DNA of 64,000 nt from Oceanospirillum linum (GTDB lineage Bacteria; Pseudomonadota; Gammaproteobacteria; Pseudomonadales; Halomonadaceae), in NCBI RefSeq assembly GCF_001995095.2, contig NZ_MTSD02000003.1, positions 372,001-436,000 of the forward strand, read 5' to 3'. A model generated the notes under the pieces. The model saw only the letters and a program-made list of their open reading frames with translations, was not told the DNA's origin and did no database searches. Position numbers and translations under genes: made by a program. Positions 1 to 10,263 of the stretch are shown piece by piece; position 1 is the first letter of the stretch; each line of letters begins with the position of its first letter.

Positions 1-90
1 TTCTGATCTCTACCTGAGGTAACGCAGAAGAAGATAAAGGTACTGCCTTTTCCCTTCCTGCAGCCTCAGTTACAATAACTTATCCCAGTA

Positions 91-120
91 AAAGGGTCGG
101 ATATATCCGGCCCTTTTTTA
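91..120 (+). terminator. Intrinsic terminator ahead of mutY
   Basis: An 11-bp hairpin with a 2-base loop (one G-T pair) is followed by a T run. It probably ends a gene lying to the left of the window. All three plus-strand frames are closed by base 22, so at most about seven codons of that gene could lie inside the window, and I cannot identify it. Confidence 0.75.
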
Positions 121-171
121 TCATCGCTACCGCCAATCCCCGGTGGCGCTTAATGCCTCAGGTACTTCAGC

Positions 172-1230
172 GTGGATCTATCGGTTACCCCTAATGATGC
201 GGACCAGGTGGCTGCAGCTATTCTAAGCTGGTACGACCAGCACGGCCGTAAAAGCCTGCCCTGGCAACAAAATCGCACGGCTTATAAAGTCTGGCTCTCT
301 GAAGTGATGCTGCAGCAGACGCAGGTCAATACAGTGATCCCTTATTTTGAAAACTTTATCACCCGCTTCCCGGACGTGCAGACACTGGCGGCAGCAGGAA
401 TTGATGAAGTGCTGCATCTCTGGACCGGGCTTGGCTATTACGCCCGCGCACGTAACCTGCATAAATGTGCACAAGTCGTCACGGACAAATATAAGGGCGA
501 ATTCCCTGAAGACCCGGAGCTTCTGGAAGCACTGCCCGGTATTGGCCGCTCAACAGCTGCAGCCATTGCAGCTCAGGCTTACAACAAGCGCGCTGCAATT
601 TTAGACGGTAATGTAAAACGCTTTCTGGCTCGCCTGCACTGCGTGCCTGGCTGGCCAGGGCAAGGCAATACACTAAAAGCGCTCTGGAGACTGGCAGAAC
701 ACTATACGCCTCAGCAACGCTGCCAGGCTTATACCCAGGCCGTTATGGATATAGGTGCGCTGGTCTGTACCCGCCGCAACCCTAAGTGTGATCAATGCCC
801 GGCCGAACGTTGGTGTGCCGCCAGGCTAACCGCCAGCCAACATGACTTCCCCCACTCAAAACCCAAGAAAACCAACCCGGTTCGGCAGAGCACGCTTTAT
901 ATGCTATATGTCCCGAACTCAGGCTATCTTCTGCTGCAGCGACCACCGACAGGAATATGGGGTGGGCTTTGGAGTCTGCCCGATGCTAAAGAGATAAAAA
1001 ACCTGCTGGGACAGCTACCGGAAACAGAAGAAAAACAACATCTGGAGCATAAGTTTTCTCACTTCACATTGCAGGCAGAGATCCATCTATGCACACTGAA
1101 TACTCAACAAAATAAGCCGTTGTCCCTGAATATCAGAGAGCAGGGACAACGTTGGTACAACCCAGAGCAACCGGATAATATTGGTCTACCGGGCCCGATA
1201 CATAAGCTACTACATGCCCTGCGAACCTGA
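172..1230 (+). CDS. mutY: A/G-specific adenine DNA glycosylase MutY
   Basis: MutY removes adenine mispaired with 8-oxoguanine in base excision repair. The 352-residue length matches the family (about 350). The N-terminal helix-hairpin-helix glycosylase domain carries the conserved SEVMLQQTQV segment with the catalytic Glu (E44), the hairpin LPGIGRSTAAAI, and the catalytic Asp in LDGNVKR (D145). Four cysteines (C199, C206, C209, C215; spacing 6-2-5) form the 4Fe-4S site. The C-terminal third is the NUDIX-like domain that reads 8-oxoG, with a typical GIWGGLWSLP motif. The start is a GTG with only a weak ribosome site; no better start precedes the conserved region. The gene lies 49 bases ahead of yggX, the usual neighbour in gammaproteobacteria, and both are probably cotranscribed. 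Confidence 0.96.
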   Translation: MDLSVTPNDADQVAAAILSWYDQHGRKSLPWQQNRTAYKVWLSEVMLQQTQVNTVIPYFENFITRFPDVQTLAAAGIDEVLHLWTGLGYYARARNLHKCAQVVTDKYKGEFPEDPELLEALPGIGRSTAAAIAAQAYNKRAAILDGNVKRFLARLHCVPGWPGQGNTLKALWRLAEHYTPQQRCQAYTQAVMDIGALVCTRRNPKCDQCPAERWCAARLTASQHDFPHSKPKKTNPVRQSTLYMLYVPNSGYLLLQRPPTGIWGGLWSLPDAKEIKNLLGQLPETEEKQHLEHKFSHFTLQAEIHLCTLNTQQNKPLSLNIREQGQRWYNPEQPDNIGLPGPIHKLLHALRT

Positions 1231-1279
1231 ACGATCGCGCTATGGCAAAAACATCCAATCACAGAACAAAGAGAACACT

Positions 1280-1555
1280 ATGAGTCAGATGATTTTCTGT
1301 AAAAAATATCAGAAAGACCTTGAAGCCCTGACTATTCCGCCTTTTCCGGGAAAAAAGGGTCAGGAAATTGTTGAAACCGTATCAAAACAGGCCTGGCAGG
1401 AGTGGCTGAAGTACCAGACCATGCTGATTAACGAAAAACATCTTAATATGATGAGCCCGGAAGCCAGAGAGTTCCTGAGTATTGAAATGGACAAATTCTT
1501 TAATAACTCCAAAGATCTTGAACCTGTTGCCGGATATGTACCCCCAGAAAGCTAA
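1280..1555 (+). CDS. yggX: Fe(2+)-trafficking/oxidative-damage protection protein YggX
   Basis: A 91-residue protein of the YggX family, which takes part in iron handling and protects Fe-S enzymes from oxidation. The N-terminal Cys (C7 in MIFCKKYQKDLEAL) and the central FPGKKGQEI and WQEWLKYQTMLINE segments are family hallmarks. The ATG at 1280 is preceded by GAGAA; a longer reading frame begins at 1181 inside mutY but the extra residues are not part of the family. It follows mutY directly; pairing a DNA-oxidation repair enzyme and an iron-protection protein is standard in this lineage. Confidence 0.95.
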   Translation: MSQMIFCKKYQKDLEALTIPPFPGKKGQEIVETVSKQAWQEWLKYQTMLINEKHLNMMSPEAREFLSIEMDKFFNNSKDLEPVAGYVPPES

Positions 1556-1602
1556 AAGGCCATTAAGCGACTGTATTTTTTTAACTTTTCTTGAAAAAAC
1601 AG

Positions 1603-1631
1603 TTGACGAAAAAAAGGCTTTCCTGTTTAAT
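1603..1631 (+). promoter_or_regulatory. Sigma-70 promoter of the tRNA cluster
   Basis: TTGACG (1603-1608), a 17-base spacer and TTTAAT (1626-1631) sit 10 bases ahead of the first tRNA. The bases after the -10 (ACGCC) form a GC-rich discriminator of the kind seen at growth-rate-controlled stable RNA promoters. No comparable promoter is visible before the second half of the cluster, so all six tRNAs are probably one transcript. Confidence 0.7.
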
Positions 1632-1641
1632 ACGCCTCGTT

Positions 1642-1717
1642 GGCCGGATAGCTCAGTTGGTAGAGCAGAGGATTGAAAATCCTCGTGTCGGCGGTTCGAT
1701 TCCGTCTCCGGCCACCA
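1642..1717 (+). tRNA. tRNA-Phe(GAA), copy 1
   Basis: A 76-base cloverleaf with a perfect 7-bp acceptor stem (GGCCGGA with TCCGGCC), anticodon GAA in a GATTGAAAATC loop, a GGTTCGATTCC T-arm and an encoded CCA. It is the first gene of the Phe-Gln-Thr cassette. Confidence 0.97.
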
Positions 1718-1726
1718 CTCTTTTGC

Positions 1727-1801
1727 TGGGGTATAGCCAAGCGGTAAGGCACCGGTTTTTGGTATCGGCACTCCCAGGTTCGAATCCTGGTACCCCAGCC
1801 A
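1727..1801 (+). tRNA. tRNA-Gln(TTG), copy 1
   Basis: A 75-base cloverleaf with acceptor stem TGGGGTA/TACCCCA-type pairing, anticodon TTG and encoded CCA. The U1-A72 first pair is typical of bacterial tRNA-Gln. It lies 9 bases after tRNA-Phe. Confidence 0.97.
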
Positions 1802-1837
1802 TATTTGCTTCAAAGCTGCTTTTTTTTGCAAAGCATT

Positions 1838-1913
<76 letters not shown>

Positions 1914-1982
1914 TTTCAGCAAATCTTATTTACTCATAAGCTGATAACTTCATTTGAAGCATGGACTTCATAGTCCACTTGT

Positions 1983-2058
1983 GGCCGGATAGCTCAGTTG
2001 GTAGAGCAGAGGATTGAAAATCCTCGTGTCGGCGGTTCGATTCCGTCTCCGGCCACCA
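1983..2058 (+). tRNA. tRNA-Phe(GAA), copy 2
   Basis: Identical in sequence to the copy at 1642-1717, including the encoded CCA; anticodon GAA. Confidence 0.97.
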
Positions 2059-2066
2059 CTATTTGC

Positions 2067-2141
2067 TGGGGTATAGCCAAGCGGTAAGGCACCGGTTTTT
2101 GGTATCGGCACTCCCAGGTTCGAATCCTGGTACCCCAGCCA
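2067..2141 (+). tRNA. tRNA-Gln(TTG), copy 2
   Basis: Identical in sequence to the copy at 1727-1801; anticodon TTG, encoded CCA. Confidence 0.97.
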
Positions 2142-2175
2142 TATTTTCTTCAAAGCTGCTTTTTTGCAAAGCATT

Positions 2176-2251
<76 letters not shown>

Positions 2252-2452
2252 TCTCTTCAGTCTACATTTCTCAATATTCCAGCCTGAATCAAAAGCATGC
2301 ATCTGTGTCGACTTCAATTCTGAGACTCCATAACCGGACTCAAAGCCAGCAATGATACTCCGTCCTGTTTTCGCATTGTTCCGCGCTTAGCTTTCTTAAC
2401 TTCCAAAGCACTCCTCTGTCAGAACGCGCCACCTAAAGCACAAAACCCGGGC

Positions 2453-2490
2453 ATAAAAAAGCCCAACACGATGATAAGTCATGCCGGGCT
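2453..2490 (-). terminator. Terminator of the pomAB operon
   Basis: Read on the minus strand, an AGCCC/GGGCT stem with a long loop is followed by TTTTTT about 50 bases beyond the pomB stop codon. The loop is large, so the hairpin may be more complex than a simple stem. Confidence 0.6.
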
Positions 2491-2540
2491 CTCTCAAGCC
2501 AAAACAGCTCTACTTAACAGAGAAAATAAGGCAATGACCG

Positions 2541-3458
2541 TCAGAAGACCTCACCAGGGGTCAACTCAAACACTCGCTCTTCAATTTCTAAGTTGATCTC
2601 GCTCCCCTGAGCCTTCGCCTCTTCATTCTGCTCCTCAAGGAAGCTGATAGCACCGTTTTCCTCATTGGCACCCTGATCGACAACAATCTCAACCCGGCGA
2701 TTTTTTGCCCGACTCTCCCGGTTATCATTCGCCACCAAAGGCTTGGTATCCGCAAAGCCAATGACTTTCATTCGGGAAGATTCCACCAGGCCATCCAGCT
2801 CTAACTCAAATGCTACAGAAGATGCCCGGGCAGAAGACAGATCCCAGTTCGAACGAAAACGATCCGTATTGATCGGAATATCATCTGTATGACCTTCAAT
2901 TGTGATTTTACCCGGCGTAGCGGCAAGTGCCTGTCTGATCTTATCCATGACCAACTCAAACTGCTCTGAAAGCACCGCGCTACCCGGTGAAAAAGAGCCC
3001 TTTTCCTCCACGCGGATAATAATATTCCGCTTACGGGATTCAACCTGAATTTTACCTTCTTCGATCTCTTCCTTTAAAATTCTGGCGATCGCCTCTGCAT
3101 CAGCCTGCGTTTGCTGCTCTTCTTTTATAGTTTCAACACTCTCAGTACGAAGATTGGACTCTAGCTCCGTTGTTTTCTGCTGAATAATCTCCAGAGGATT
3201 CGGCTCAGGCTTACCTGGGGTATAGTTCTCCAGAACAGCACTTGTTCCCATGGGAATATCATTAGCCTGTATCTGTCGCTGAATACCGTAGGCCTTGGAC
3301 AACTCACCGGCAAGGCGCTTAAACTTGGTGACATCCATCTCGGAGAAAGAGAGCAGAAGCACAAAGAAGCACATTAAAAGAGACATCAGATCTGCAAAGG
3401 TCATTACCCAGGCCGCCGCCGGTGGCGGGCAATCACACTCTTCTACATCATCACTCAT
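2541..3458 (-). CDS. pomB: Flagellar stator subunit PomB (MotB family)
   Basis: PomB anchors the stator to peptidoglycan and, with PomA, forms the ion channel that drives the flagellum. The N-terminus has the CDCPPP cytoplasmic motif followed by one membrane helix (about residues 16-39) with the ion-binding Asp at D23 in TFADLMSLLMCFFVLLLSF, very close to Vibrio PomB. A plug and linker region follows, and the C-terminus (about 185-270) is an OmpA-like peptidoglycan-binding domain with EGHTDD and NRRVEI motifs. Length is 305. Similarity to PomB rather than proton-type MotB suggests sodium as coupling ion, which is an inference. It lies 72 bases after pomA. Confidence 0.93.
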   Translation of the reverse strand: MSDDVEECDCPPPAAAWVMTFADLMSLLMCFFVLLLSFSEMDVTKFKRLAGELSKAYGIQRQIQANDIPMGTSAVLENYTPGKPEPNPLEIIQQKTTELESNLRTESVETIKEEQQTQADAEAIARILKEEIEEGKIQVESRKRNIIIRVEEKGSFSPGSAVLSEQFELVMDKIRQALAATPGKITIEGHTDDIPINTDRFRSNWDLSSARASSVAFELELDGLVESSRMKVIGFADTKPLVANDNRESRAKNRRVEIVVDQGANEENGAISFLEEQNEEAKAQGSEINLEIEERVFELTPGEVF

Positions 3459-3530
3459 ACTGAAATCCTGAAATAGCGAACACTTTCACTCTTCGGTCAA
3501 AACTGCACCTCAGAGGGCAACAATCCTGTT

Positions 3531-4307
3531 TTATTCCTGAGCGGGCTGCTCGAAGGTGGCCTCATCACGCACACCAGCAGGTAAATAAGTACGCAGCATA
3601 TCCTCAATAACCCGCGGATTCTGACCAGACTGAATCGCCAAAAGGGCATCAACAATTATTGACTGTATCTGGGCTTCTTCTGTCATGCGCAGGGTTAATT
3701 TATCAGCGATCGGAATAGCAATCATAGTCGCCAACATAGCACCGTAGAGTGTTGTCAAAAGCGCAACCGCCATGGCGGGACCAATAGATTTAGGGTCATC
3801 CATGTTAGACAACATCTGAACTAGGCCGATCAAAGTACCTATCATCCCCATGGCCGGGCCGACATCACCGATGGAGGTAAAGACCTTCGCACCCCATTTG
3901 TGCCGCTCAAGGGTCATGGCCCGGTCTTTGGTCAGCATCGTCCGGACAACCTCCCGGTCCTGACCATCCACCAACAGCTGCATACCATTTTTCAGGTACT
4001 TGTTATCGACCTCTTTGTCTTCCAGCGCCAAAAGGCCACCCTTACGGGCTACCTGGGCCACATCCACCAGAACACCGATAATCTCTTCCGGCGACTCAAG
4101 TTTGAAGGCAAAAGCCTTAATCGCAACTTTTACCGCCCCCAGAAACTGGCCAAGGCTGTATTTCGCCAGCACCACGAACAGGGAACCACCAATAACAATC
4201 AGAATGGAAGGTATATTGACAAAAATGATAGGGTCGCCACCAAGAATCATTGCCATAGCAACGATACCAATAGCGCCGATAATACCAAGCAGGGTAGCTA
4301 TATCCAC
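3531..4307 (-). CDS. pomA: Flagellar stator subunit PomA (MotA family)
   Basis: PomA is the torque-generating membrane subunit of the stator. The 258-residue protein has the four-helix plan of the family: two N-terminal helices (MDIATLLG... and IPSILIVIGGSLFVVL), a large cytoplasmic loop with the charged residues that touch FliG (around RDRAMTLERHKWGAKVF), and two C-terminal helices including GMIGTLIGLVQML and MAVALLTTLYGAMLA. Translation starts at a GTG preceded by AAGGAG. First gene of a pomA-pomB operon, divergent from xseB, an arrangement also found in vibrios. Confidence 0.94.
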   Translation of the reverse strand: MDIATLLGIIGAIGIVAMAMILGGDPIIFVNIPSILIVIGGSLFVVLAKYSLGQFLGAVKVAIKAFAFKLESPEEIIGVLVDVAQVARKGGLLALEDKEVDNKYLKNGMQLLVDGQDREVVRTMLTKDRAMTLERHKWGAKVFTSIGDVGPAMGMIGTLIGLVQMLSNMDDPKSIGPAMAVALLTTLYGAMLATMIAIPIADKLTLRMTEEAQIQSIIVDALLAIQSGQNPRVIEDMLRTYLPAGVRDEATFEQPAQE

Positions 4308-4655
4308 AGAGAACTCCTTGGTTCCTTGAAAGTGTAGTTGACGGCTCTAACAAAGAGATAGTACATAACTCAGACTAGCGCAGCCTTTGTAACATTATGC
4401 AACTTTTAGATTCCTGCGCGTATAATAGCGACTTTTACTCATGGGTTGAATGGCTTTAAAGCATGAGATTACAGGTAAGTGCCTGAACAGCGAACCTATT
4501 CGCATTTCAATGATGCCGTTAAATTAACAACCTTTTGATTTAATTAGAGTTTATAATTCAGTGCTTATTCATATTTTTTCCGCTATTGAACCAATGGATA
4601 TTCTCCGGTAACGTCTGCCGGTTTGCGTATAGCGGTACAGATTGGAGGTTTCGTG
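4308..4655. promoter_or_regulatory. Divergent pomA / xseB control region with long xseB leader
   Basis: This 348-base gap holds a consensus -10 box TATAAT at 4421-4426 on the plus strand, which predicts a start near 4433 and a leader of about 220 bases before xseB. No good -35 is visible upstream. The leader contains CTCATG/CATGAG arms (4438-4466) and a 25-codon ORF (4450-4527) without a convincing ribosome site. On the minus strand GCCGTCAA about 40 bases ahead of pomA vaguely resembles a sigma-28 -10 element, but no matching -35 was seen. Confidence 0.45.
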
Positions 4656-4898
4656 ATGGCTCAGCCCAAAGCAAAAGATTTTGCGGGTAAAATGGCTGAA
4701 TTAGAGCAACTTGTTGCTCAGCTGGAAGCCGGAGAGCTATCTCTGGAAGAATCGCTGAAAGCGTTTGAAGGCGGCATCCGCCTGATTCGGGACTGTCAGA
4801 ACAAACTGACCCAGGCTGAACAGAAAGTCAGCCAGCTGATTGAAGACAACGGTCAGCTTACCGAAGCGCCTTTGTCGCCACCTACCTCAACGGAATAA
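4656..4898 (+). CDS. xseB: Exodeoxyribonuclease VII small subunit XseB
   Basis: The 80-residue helical small subunit of exonuclease VII, which binds XseA to digest single-stranded DNA. The central [20 protein letters not shown] and [23 protein letters not shown] helices are the family signature. The ATG at 4656 is chosen over an upstream in-frame start at 4623 because it has a TTGGAGG ribosome site at proper spacing and matches the normal family length. First gene of the xseB-ispA-dxs operon. Confidence 0.95.
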   Translation: MAQPKAKDFAGKMAELEQLVAQLEAGELSLEESLKAFEGGIRLIRDCQNKLTQAEQKVSQLIEDNGQLTEAPLSPPTSTE

Positions 4899-4907
4899 AA
4901 GTTTAAC

Positions 4908-5783
4908 GTGAGCATCCAAGATCAACTTAAGCCCCTGATGGAGCGCTCTGATCGACAGCTCGATCAGATACTATCCGCATCTTCTACTGCCTCCGATCGT
5001 TTACTGGAGGCTATGCGCTACTCTGTATTTAACGGTGGCAAACGCTTTCGTCCTGTTCTCGCTTACGCTGCCTGTCAGGCAATCACAGGCCGGGTTGAAT
5101 CTGCGGATGCTTCTGCCGCTGCTGTCGAGCTGGTACACGCCTACTCCCTGGTTCATGATGATCTTCCCGCAATGGATGATGACGATCTCAGGCGAGGCCA
5201 GCCAACCTGTCATATTAAATTTGATGAGGCAACGGCAATTCTTGCCGGCGACGCCCTGCAGACTTCAGCATTCAGCGCACTGCTGAGCCACCCCACCCCT
5301 GAACACCTGCCTCAGCTATTATCGGAGCTGACCGCAGCCAGCGGAGCAATGGGCATGGTTGCCGGACAAATGATCGACCTGTCCGCCGTTGGCCATGCGC
5401 TGGATGTTAACGCCCTTGAGAATATGCATCAGCACAAAACCGGAGCTCTGATCCGTGCCAGTGTCCGTATGGGGGCTATCGCCGGTGGCGCAACAGCCTT
5501 TCAGCTGAACGCCCTGACAACCTACGCAGAAGCACTTGGGCTAGCCTTTCAGGTACAGGACGACATTCTGGATGTGGAAGGTGATATCTCGACACTGGGT
5601 AAACAAACCGGCGCAGATGCTGCACTTGATAAACCGACCTATCCCGCCCTACTGGGACTTGGCCAAGCTAAAACGAAAGCCCGGGAACTGATTGATAAAG
5701 GGCTATCCGCTCTGGATTCTTTTGGCCCAGAAGCGGATCTGTTAAGAGAGCTGGCACGCTATGTGATTCAGCGTAATCACTAA
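4908..5783 (+). CDS. ispA: Farnesyl diphosphate synthase IspA
   Basis: IspA condenses dimethylallyl and isopentenyl diphosphates to geranyl and then farnesyl diphosphate, precursors of quinone side chains and undecaprenyl phosphate. The 291-residue protein shows both aspartate-rich motifs: [14 protein letters not shown] (first, preceded by the HAYSLVH segment) and DDILD (second). The GTG start lies 9 bases after the xseB stop. Position between xseB and dxs is the classic order in gammaproteobacteria. Confidence 0.96.
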   Translation: MSIQDQLKPLMERSDRQLDQILSASSTASDRLLEAMRYSVFNGGKRFRPVLAYAACQAITGRVESADASAAAVELVHAYSLVHDDLPAMDDDDLRRGQPTCHIKFDEATAILAGDALQTSAFSALLSHPTPEHLPQLLSELTAASGAMGMVAGQMIDLSAVGHALDVNALENMHQHKTGALIRASVRMGAIAGGATAFQLNALTTYAEALGLAFQVQDDILDVEGDISTLGKQTGADAALDKPTYPALLGLGQAKTKARELIDKGLSALDSFGPEADLLRELARYVIQRNH

Positions 5784-5809
5784 AGCGGTCACAACACATT
5801 AAAAAGCCT

Positions 5810-7738
5810 ATGTCTGACTACACACTGTTTCAGGAAATTCCGTTAGCCCGCCCTTCCACGCCTCTGCTTGACCAGATTGACGTGCCGGAGAACCTGCGTC
5901 AGCTGGATATCAATCAACTGCCCCAGCTGGCTAATGAGCTGCGCGAATTTTTGCTCTACTCCGTTGGTCAGACCGGCGGCCACTTCGGCGCGGGCCTGGG
6001 GGTTGTTGAACTGACCCTGGCACTCCATTATGTGTTTAATACACCCGATGACCGCCTGGTCTGGGATGTAGGTCATCAGGCTTACCCCCATAAGATTCTG
6101 ACAGGCCGCCGTGAAAAGATGGGCACAATCCGTCAGTACGATGGTATTGCCGCTTTTCCAAAGCGGGCTGAGTCTGAATTCGACACCTTTGGCGTTGGCC
6201 ACTCAAGCACCTCAATCAGCGCAGCTCTGGGGATGGCCGTCGCCGCTCGCGAACAGGGCCTGAACCGCCATGTCGCCGCTATTATCGGTGATGGAGCCAT
6301 GACGGCAGGTATGGCGTTTGAAGCCCTTTCCCATGCAGCCCATGTTGATGCCAATCTGTTAGTAATTCTGAATGACAACGAGATGTCGATCTCAGAAAAT
6401 GTTGGTGGGTTTGCGACTTATTTAGCCAAAATGCTCTCCAGTAAAGCCTATACCCGCATGCGTGAAGGCAGTAAAAAAGTGCTGTCAAAGCTGCCTATGG
6501 CATGGGAACTGGCCCGCAAGACCGAAGAACATATGAAGGGCATGATCTCGCCCAGCACCCTCTTTGAGGAGATGGGTTTCCATTATATCGGCCCAATTGA
6601 TGGCCATGATGTGCACTCTTTGGTCAATACACTGAATAACATCAAAGACCTTAGCGGCCCTCAGTTTCTGCATGTCATTACCCGTAAAGGTAAGCGCTTT
6701 GCACCTGCTGAAGCGGATCCCATCGGATACCATGCCATCACCAAGATGGAAAAAGAGCCGACAGCTAAGACAGTCCCCCCTGTGAAACAGAAAAGCAAAG
6801 CCAAGTACTCAAATATCTTTGGCCAATGGCTGTGTGATATGGCTGCGCAGGATGATCGCCTGACCGGAATTACACCAGCGATGCGGGAAGGCTCGGATCT
6901 GATCCGTTTCTCCAAAGAGTACCCTGACCGCTATTTTGATGTTGCCATTGCAGAACAGCATGCGGTAACGCTGGCTGCAGGTATGGCCTGTGACGGAATG
7001 AAGCCCGTTGTAGCAATCTATTCTACTTTTCTGCAACGGGGCTATGACCAGCTGGTACATGACGTTGCAGTACAAAACCTGGATGTGTTATTCGCAATTG
7101 ACCGGGCAGGACTGGTAGGGGAAGACGGCCCAACCCACCACGGCACACTGGACCTGAGCTTCCTGCGCTGTGTACCCGGTCTGGTGATTATGGCCCCCGC
7201 CGATGAAAATGAAACCCGCCAGATGCTATACACCGGTTACCAGCATAAAGGGCCTGCGGCGGTCCGCTATCCCAGAGGTACCGGCCCGGGTGTTGAGATT
7301 CAGGCTGAGATGACCGCTCTGCCCATCGGTCAGGCTGAAAAACGTCTGCAGGGGAACCCCGGTACAAAGAGTCCGAAAGTGGTTCTGATGGCTTTTGGTT
7401 CCATGGTCACCCCAGCGCAGGAGGTTGCGGAGAAAAACGGTTTCGGCCTGATCAACATGCGCTTTGTGAAACCTCTGGATCAGAATGCCGTTCTTGAAGC
7501 AGCCAAAGAGTATGACCTGCTGGTGACCCTTGAGGAGAACGTGATTGCCGGCGGAGCAGGCAGCGGCATAGCAGAACTTCTTATGCAGAACGCCGTTGTT
7601 AAACCTGTGCTACACCTCGGCCTACCGGATCGCTGGGTCGATCAGGGTAGTCCTCAGCAACTACTGAAGGAATGTGGTCTTGATGCTCCCGGTATCGAAG
7701 CCAGCATTGAAAACTATCTGGCCAAGCTGACAACCTAG
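5810..7738 (+). CDS. dxs: 1-deoxy-D-xylulose-5-phosphate synthase
   Basis: Dxs makes DXP from pyruvate and glyceraldehyde 3-phosphate, the entry step of the MEP isoprenoid pathway. The 642-residue protein has the transketolase-like plan: thiamine diphosphate/Mg site [14 protein letters not shown] with a downstream NDNEMSIS motif, the DXS histidine in GQTGGHFG, a central pyrimidine-binding domain with the Glu in [16 protein letters not shown] and the [15 protein letters not shown] loop, and a C-terminal transketolase domain. It follows ispA by 26 bases, coupling supply of five-carbon units with their condensation. Confidence 0.97.
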   Translation: MSDYTLFQEIPLARPSTPLLDQIDVPENLRQLDINQLPQLANELREFLLYSVGQTGGHFGAGLGVVELTLALHYVFNTPDDRLVWDVGHQAYPHKILTGRREKMGTIRQYDGIAAFPKRAESEFDTFGVGHSSTSISAALGMAVAAREQGLNRHVAAIIGDGAMTAGMAFEALSHAAHVDANLLVILNDNEMSISENVGGFATYLAKMLSSKAYTRMREGSKKVLSKLPMAWELARKTEEHMKGMISPSTLFEEMGFHYIGPIDGHDVHSLVNTLNNIKDLSGPQFLHVITRKGKRFAPAEADPIGYHAITKMEKEPTAKTVPPVKQKSKAKYSNIFGQWLCDMAAQDDRLTGITPAMREGSDLIRFSKEYPDRYFDVAIAEQHAVTLAAGMACDGMKPVVAIYSTFLQRGYDQLVHDVAVQNLDVLFAIDRAGLVGEDGPTHHGTLDLSFLRCVPGLVIMAPADENETRQMLYTGYQHKGPAAVRYPRGTGPGVEIQAEMTALPIGQAEKRLQGNPGTKSPKVVLMAFGSMVTPAQEVAEKNGFGLINMRFVKPLDQNAVLEAAKEYDLLVTLEENVIAGGAGSGIAELLMQNAVVKPVLHLGLPDRWVDQGSPQQLLKECGLDAPGIEASIENYLAKLTT

Positions 7739-7764
7739 CACAGCCCTTACCCCGGCCAGAACAT

Positions 7765-7796
7765 AAAAAAGGATGCTCGCGGGCATCCTTTTTTAT
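7765..7796. terminator. Bidirectional terminator between dxs and ribA
   Basis: AAAAAAGGATGC and GCATCCTTTTTT flank a short loop, giving a hairpin with a T run on both strands. It serves the convergent dxs (plus) and ribA (minus) genes. Confidence 0.85.
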
Positions 7797-7818
7797 TATA
7801 CGCTAACAAGCCTGATGT

Positions 7819-8466
7819 CTAATGATCTGCGGGCTTAGTGCGATTAATATCCACATCCTCTGCCTGAGTAAAACTATCCAGATCCATCATATGGCCAAGC
7901 TTACCCGCCTTCGTTGCCAGATAACCTTCATTGTGTGGATTCATGCCGGTCTGAATCGCAACCCGCTCAGACACCTCAACACCATAATCAGCCAACGCTT
8001 TCACTTTTCTGGGGTTATTTGTCATCAGGCGAACCTTTTCAACACCCAGATGAGCCAGCATCGGCTGACACATACTGTATTCACGCATATCAGCACCAAA
8101 GCCCAGTTGCTCATTAGCCTCAACGGTATCAGCACCTGCATCCTGAAGGTGATAAGCCCGAATCTTATTCAGCAGCCCAATGCCTCGTCCCTCCTGACGC
8201 AGATACAGCAGCACACCGCGTCCTTCGGCGGCAATGCGCTTGAGCGCTTCCTGTAGCTGATAGCCACAATCGCAGCGCATACTGAACAGTGCATCACCTG
8301 TCAGGCACTCCGAGTGGACACGGGCCAGCACCGGTAAGCCGTCAGAAAAATCTCCCATGGCCAGCGCCACATGGTCTTTTCCGGTTTCCGGGCCTTCAAA
8401 GCCGTGCATAGAAAATACTCCCCACGGGGTGGGCAGCTTGGAGGATGCGATAAATGTTACGGACAC
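7819..8466 (-). CDS. ribA: GTP cyclohydrolase II
   Basis: RibA opens the GTP imidazole ring to start riboflavin synthesis. The 215-residue protein has the zinc-binding cysteines at the E. coli positions (C54, C65, C67 in [18 protein letters not shown]), the [10 protein letters not shown] motif with the catalytic Arg, and the TNNPRKV substrate loop. Start is a GTG, with no strong ribosome site. It stands alone, convergent to dxs and divergent from hemE. I see no FMN riboswitch in its leader. Confidence 0.96.
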   Translation of the reverse strand: MSVTFIASSKLPTPWGVFSMHGFEGPETGKDHVALAMGDFSDGLPVLARVHSECLTGDALFSMRCDCGYQLQEALKRIAAEGRGVLLYLRQEGRGIGLLNKIRAYHLQDAGADTVEANEQLGFGADMREYSMCQPMLAHLGVEKVRLMTNNPRKVKALADYGVEVSERVAIQTGMNPHNEGYLATKAGKLGHMMDLDSFTQAEDVDINRTKPADH

Positions 8467-8720
8467 GGTTCACCTCTACCGGATATCAGAAGGGCAACTA
8501 TTCTAGCAGCGAGTTGACATTTGTCATCCTTTCAACAGCTTAAAACAGTGTTAACCCAAAACTCGACTTAAGTGCTATTACACAGATTTACCTGCAGGAA
8601 GTTTGACTTTTATGCTAGCGGGTCGCCCTGTCTCCGGTACAATAGACACAAATACTCCGGCAGCGGAAATTCAGCTTTCCTGCGAGCCGATCTCATACGT
8701 CTAAACCGGTTTACGAGATC

Positions 8721-9785
8721 ATGACTGAACTGAAAAACGATCGTTTCCTCCGCGCTCTGCAACGCCAACCTGTCGATGTGACCCCTGTCTGGATGATGCG
8801 CCAGGCTGGCCGCTATTTGCCAGAATATAAAGCAACCCGCGCACAAGCCGGCAGCTTTATGGATCTTTGCCGCAATGCCGACCTGGCCTGTGAAGTCACG
8901 ATCCAACCTTTAGAACGCTTCGACCTGGATGCAGCGATTCTCTTTTCCGATATTCTGACCATTCCCGATGCGATGGATCTGGGTTTGTACTTTGAAGAAG
9001 GCGAAGGCCCTAAATTCAAAAAAACCGTCCGTACTCAGGCTGACGTCGACGCACTGCCAATCCCTGATCCGAATAAAGATCTGGGTTATGTGATGAATGC
9101 GGTAAAAACCATTCGCCACGAACTAAACGGCCGTGTACCTCTGATTGGTTTCTCGGGGAGCCCCTGGACTCTGGCAACCTATATGGTTGAGGGCGGATCC
9201 AGCAAAGAGTTCCGCCATATCAAGGGCATGCTATATGGTCAGCCAGATACGCTACACCAGCTACTGGATAAACTGGCGGAGTCCGTAACCAGCTACCTGA
9301 ATGCTCAGATTCTGGCCGGTGCCCAGGCAGTACAGATCTTTGATACTTGGGGCGGTGCGTTGAGCACACCCGCGTATCTGGAGTTCTCACTGAAATACAT
9401 GGAGCAGATCGTACACGGCCTGATCCGTGAGCATGAGGGTCGCAAGATTCCGGTTATTCTGTTCACTAAGAATGGTGGCCAGTGGATTGAGCATATTGCA
9501 GCGGCGGGTGCCGATGCGATCGGTCTGGACTGGACCACAGAGATAGGGGCAGCCCGTGCCCGCACTAAAGGCCGTGTTGCCCTGCAGGGAAATATGGACC
9601 CGAATGTACTGTTTGGTTCTCCTGCCGGTATCAAGGCTGAAGTTGCCCGTATTCTGGACAGCTACGGTTATGGCAATGGCCATATTTTCAATCTGGGCCA
9701 TGGCATCAACCAGTTTGCCAATCCTGAGCACGCAAAAGTATTTGTTGATGCGGTACATGAGTTAAGCGCACGCTACCATCAATAG
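8721..9785 (+). CDS. hemE: Uroporphyrinogen decarboxylase
   Basis: HemE converts uroporphyrinogen III to coproporphyrinogen III in heme synthesis. The 354-residue protein starts with [19 protein letters not shown] and the [11 protein letters not shown] substrate-binding motif; further marks are the [17 protein letters not shown] segment, the Tyr in that stretch, and the C-terminal FNLGHGI with its conserved His. It is not part of the hemCDXY cluster 42 kb downstream. The 254-base gap to ribA presumably holds both promoters; a TACAAT box occurs near 8638. Confidence 0.97.
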   Translation: MTELKNDRFLRALQRQPVDVTPVWMMRQAGRYLPEYKATRAQAGSFMDLCRNADLACEVTIQPLERFDLDAAILFSDILTIPDAMDLGLYFEEGEGPKFKKTVRTQADVDALPIPDPNKDLGYVMNAVKTIRHELNGRVPLIGFSGSPWTLATYMVEGGSSKEFRHIKGMLYGQPDTLHQLLDKLAESVTSYLNAQILAGAQAVQIFDTWGGALSTPAYLEFSLKYMEQIVHGLIREHEGRKIPVILFTKNGGQWIEHIAAAGADAIGLDWTTEIGAARARTKGRVALQGNMDPNVLFGSPAGIKAEVARILDSYGYGNGHIFNLGHGINQFANPEHAKVFVDAVHELSARYHQ

Positions 9786-9861
9786 ATAGGCTACCCTTGT
9801 GTCGACAGGGCTCTGGTGGCTTTCTGTTTTCAATCCGGGACAGATCCGGTAAGGACGTTAA

Positions 9862-10233
9862 ATGGGCACAGATACACGTTCACAATCAACGCCACATCAG
9901 GATCTGCAACCAAAGCAGGACCACGCTTCCCCGTGCGCTCCAGAGTTACAGTTACAGCTGGAGACACGGGAACGCCTGGTTCGTCTTGAAGAAGAAAACC
10001 GCCATCTGCGGGAGAAAGTCACCGATCTGAACGACAAACACAAGCACCTGCGTTGCGACCTTGATGAGAAACACACAATCAGCCAGCAACAGCTCAGTGA
10101 CAGAGCAGGCAAGCTCAGTAGCCGGATTGATACCTTAAGCCGCAGGCTTGATCGCCTGTTCGGCTTCTGGATGATATCCACCATGCTGCTGATGCTATTT
10201 GTCGTCGCGGTCATGTTCAGAGCCGGGCACTGA
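9862..10233 (+). CDS. Small coiled-coil membrane protein, unknown function
   Basis: A 123-residue protein I do not recognise. It has a polar Gln-rich N-terminus (about 1-35), a long charged region with heptad character (about 36-100, LEEENRHLREKVTDLNDKHK and similar) and one C-terminal membrane helix (about 101-119, FWMISTMLLMLFVVAVMF). This is the build of a tail-anchored inner-membrane protein with a cytoplasmic coiled coil. The ATG has an AAGGA site six bases upstream, and the ORF is closed by a clear terminator, which supports it being a real gene. It follows hemE by 76 bases and could be cotranscribed with it. Confidence 0.7.
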   Translation: MGTDTRSQSTPHQDLQPKQDHASPCAPELQLQLETRERLVRLEEENRHLREKVTDLNDKHKHLRCDLDEKHTISQQQLSDRAGKLSSRIDTLSRRLDRLFGFWMISTMLLMLFVVAVMFRAGH

Positions 10234-10263
10234 TCACGCACTCATCAGGCAAATGCTGATATC

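Noticed and set aside
4450..4527. 25-codon ORF in the xseB leader
   Set aside because: No ribosome site worth the name and no recognisable peptide; chance ORFs of this size are common.
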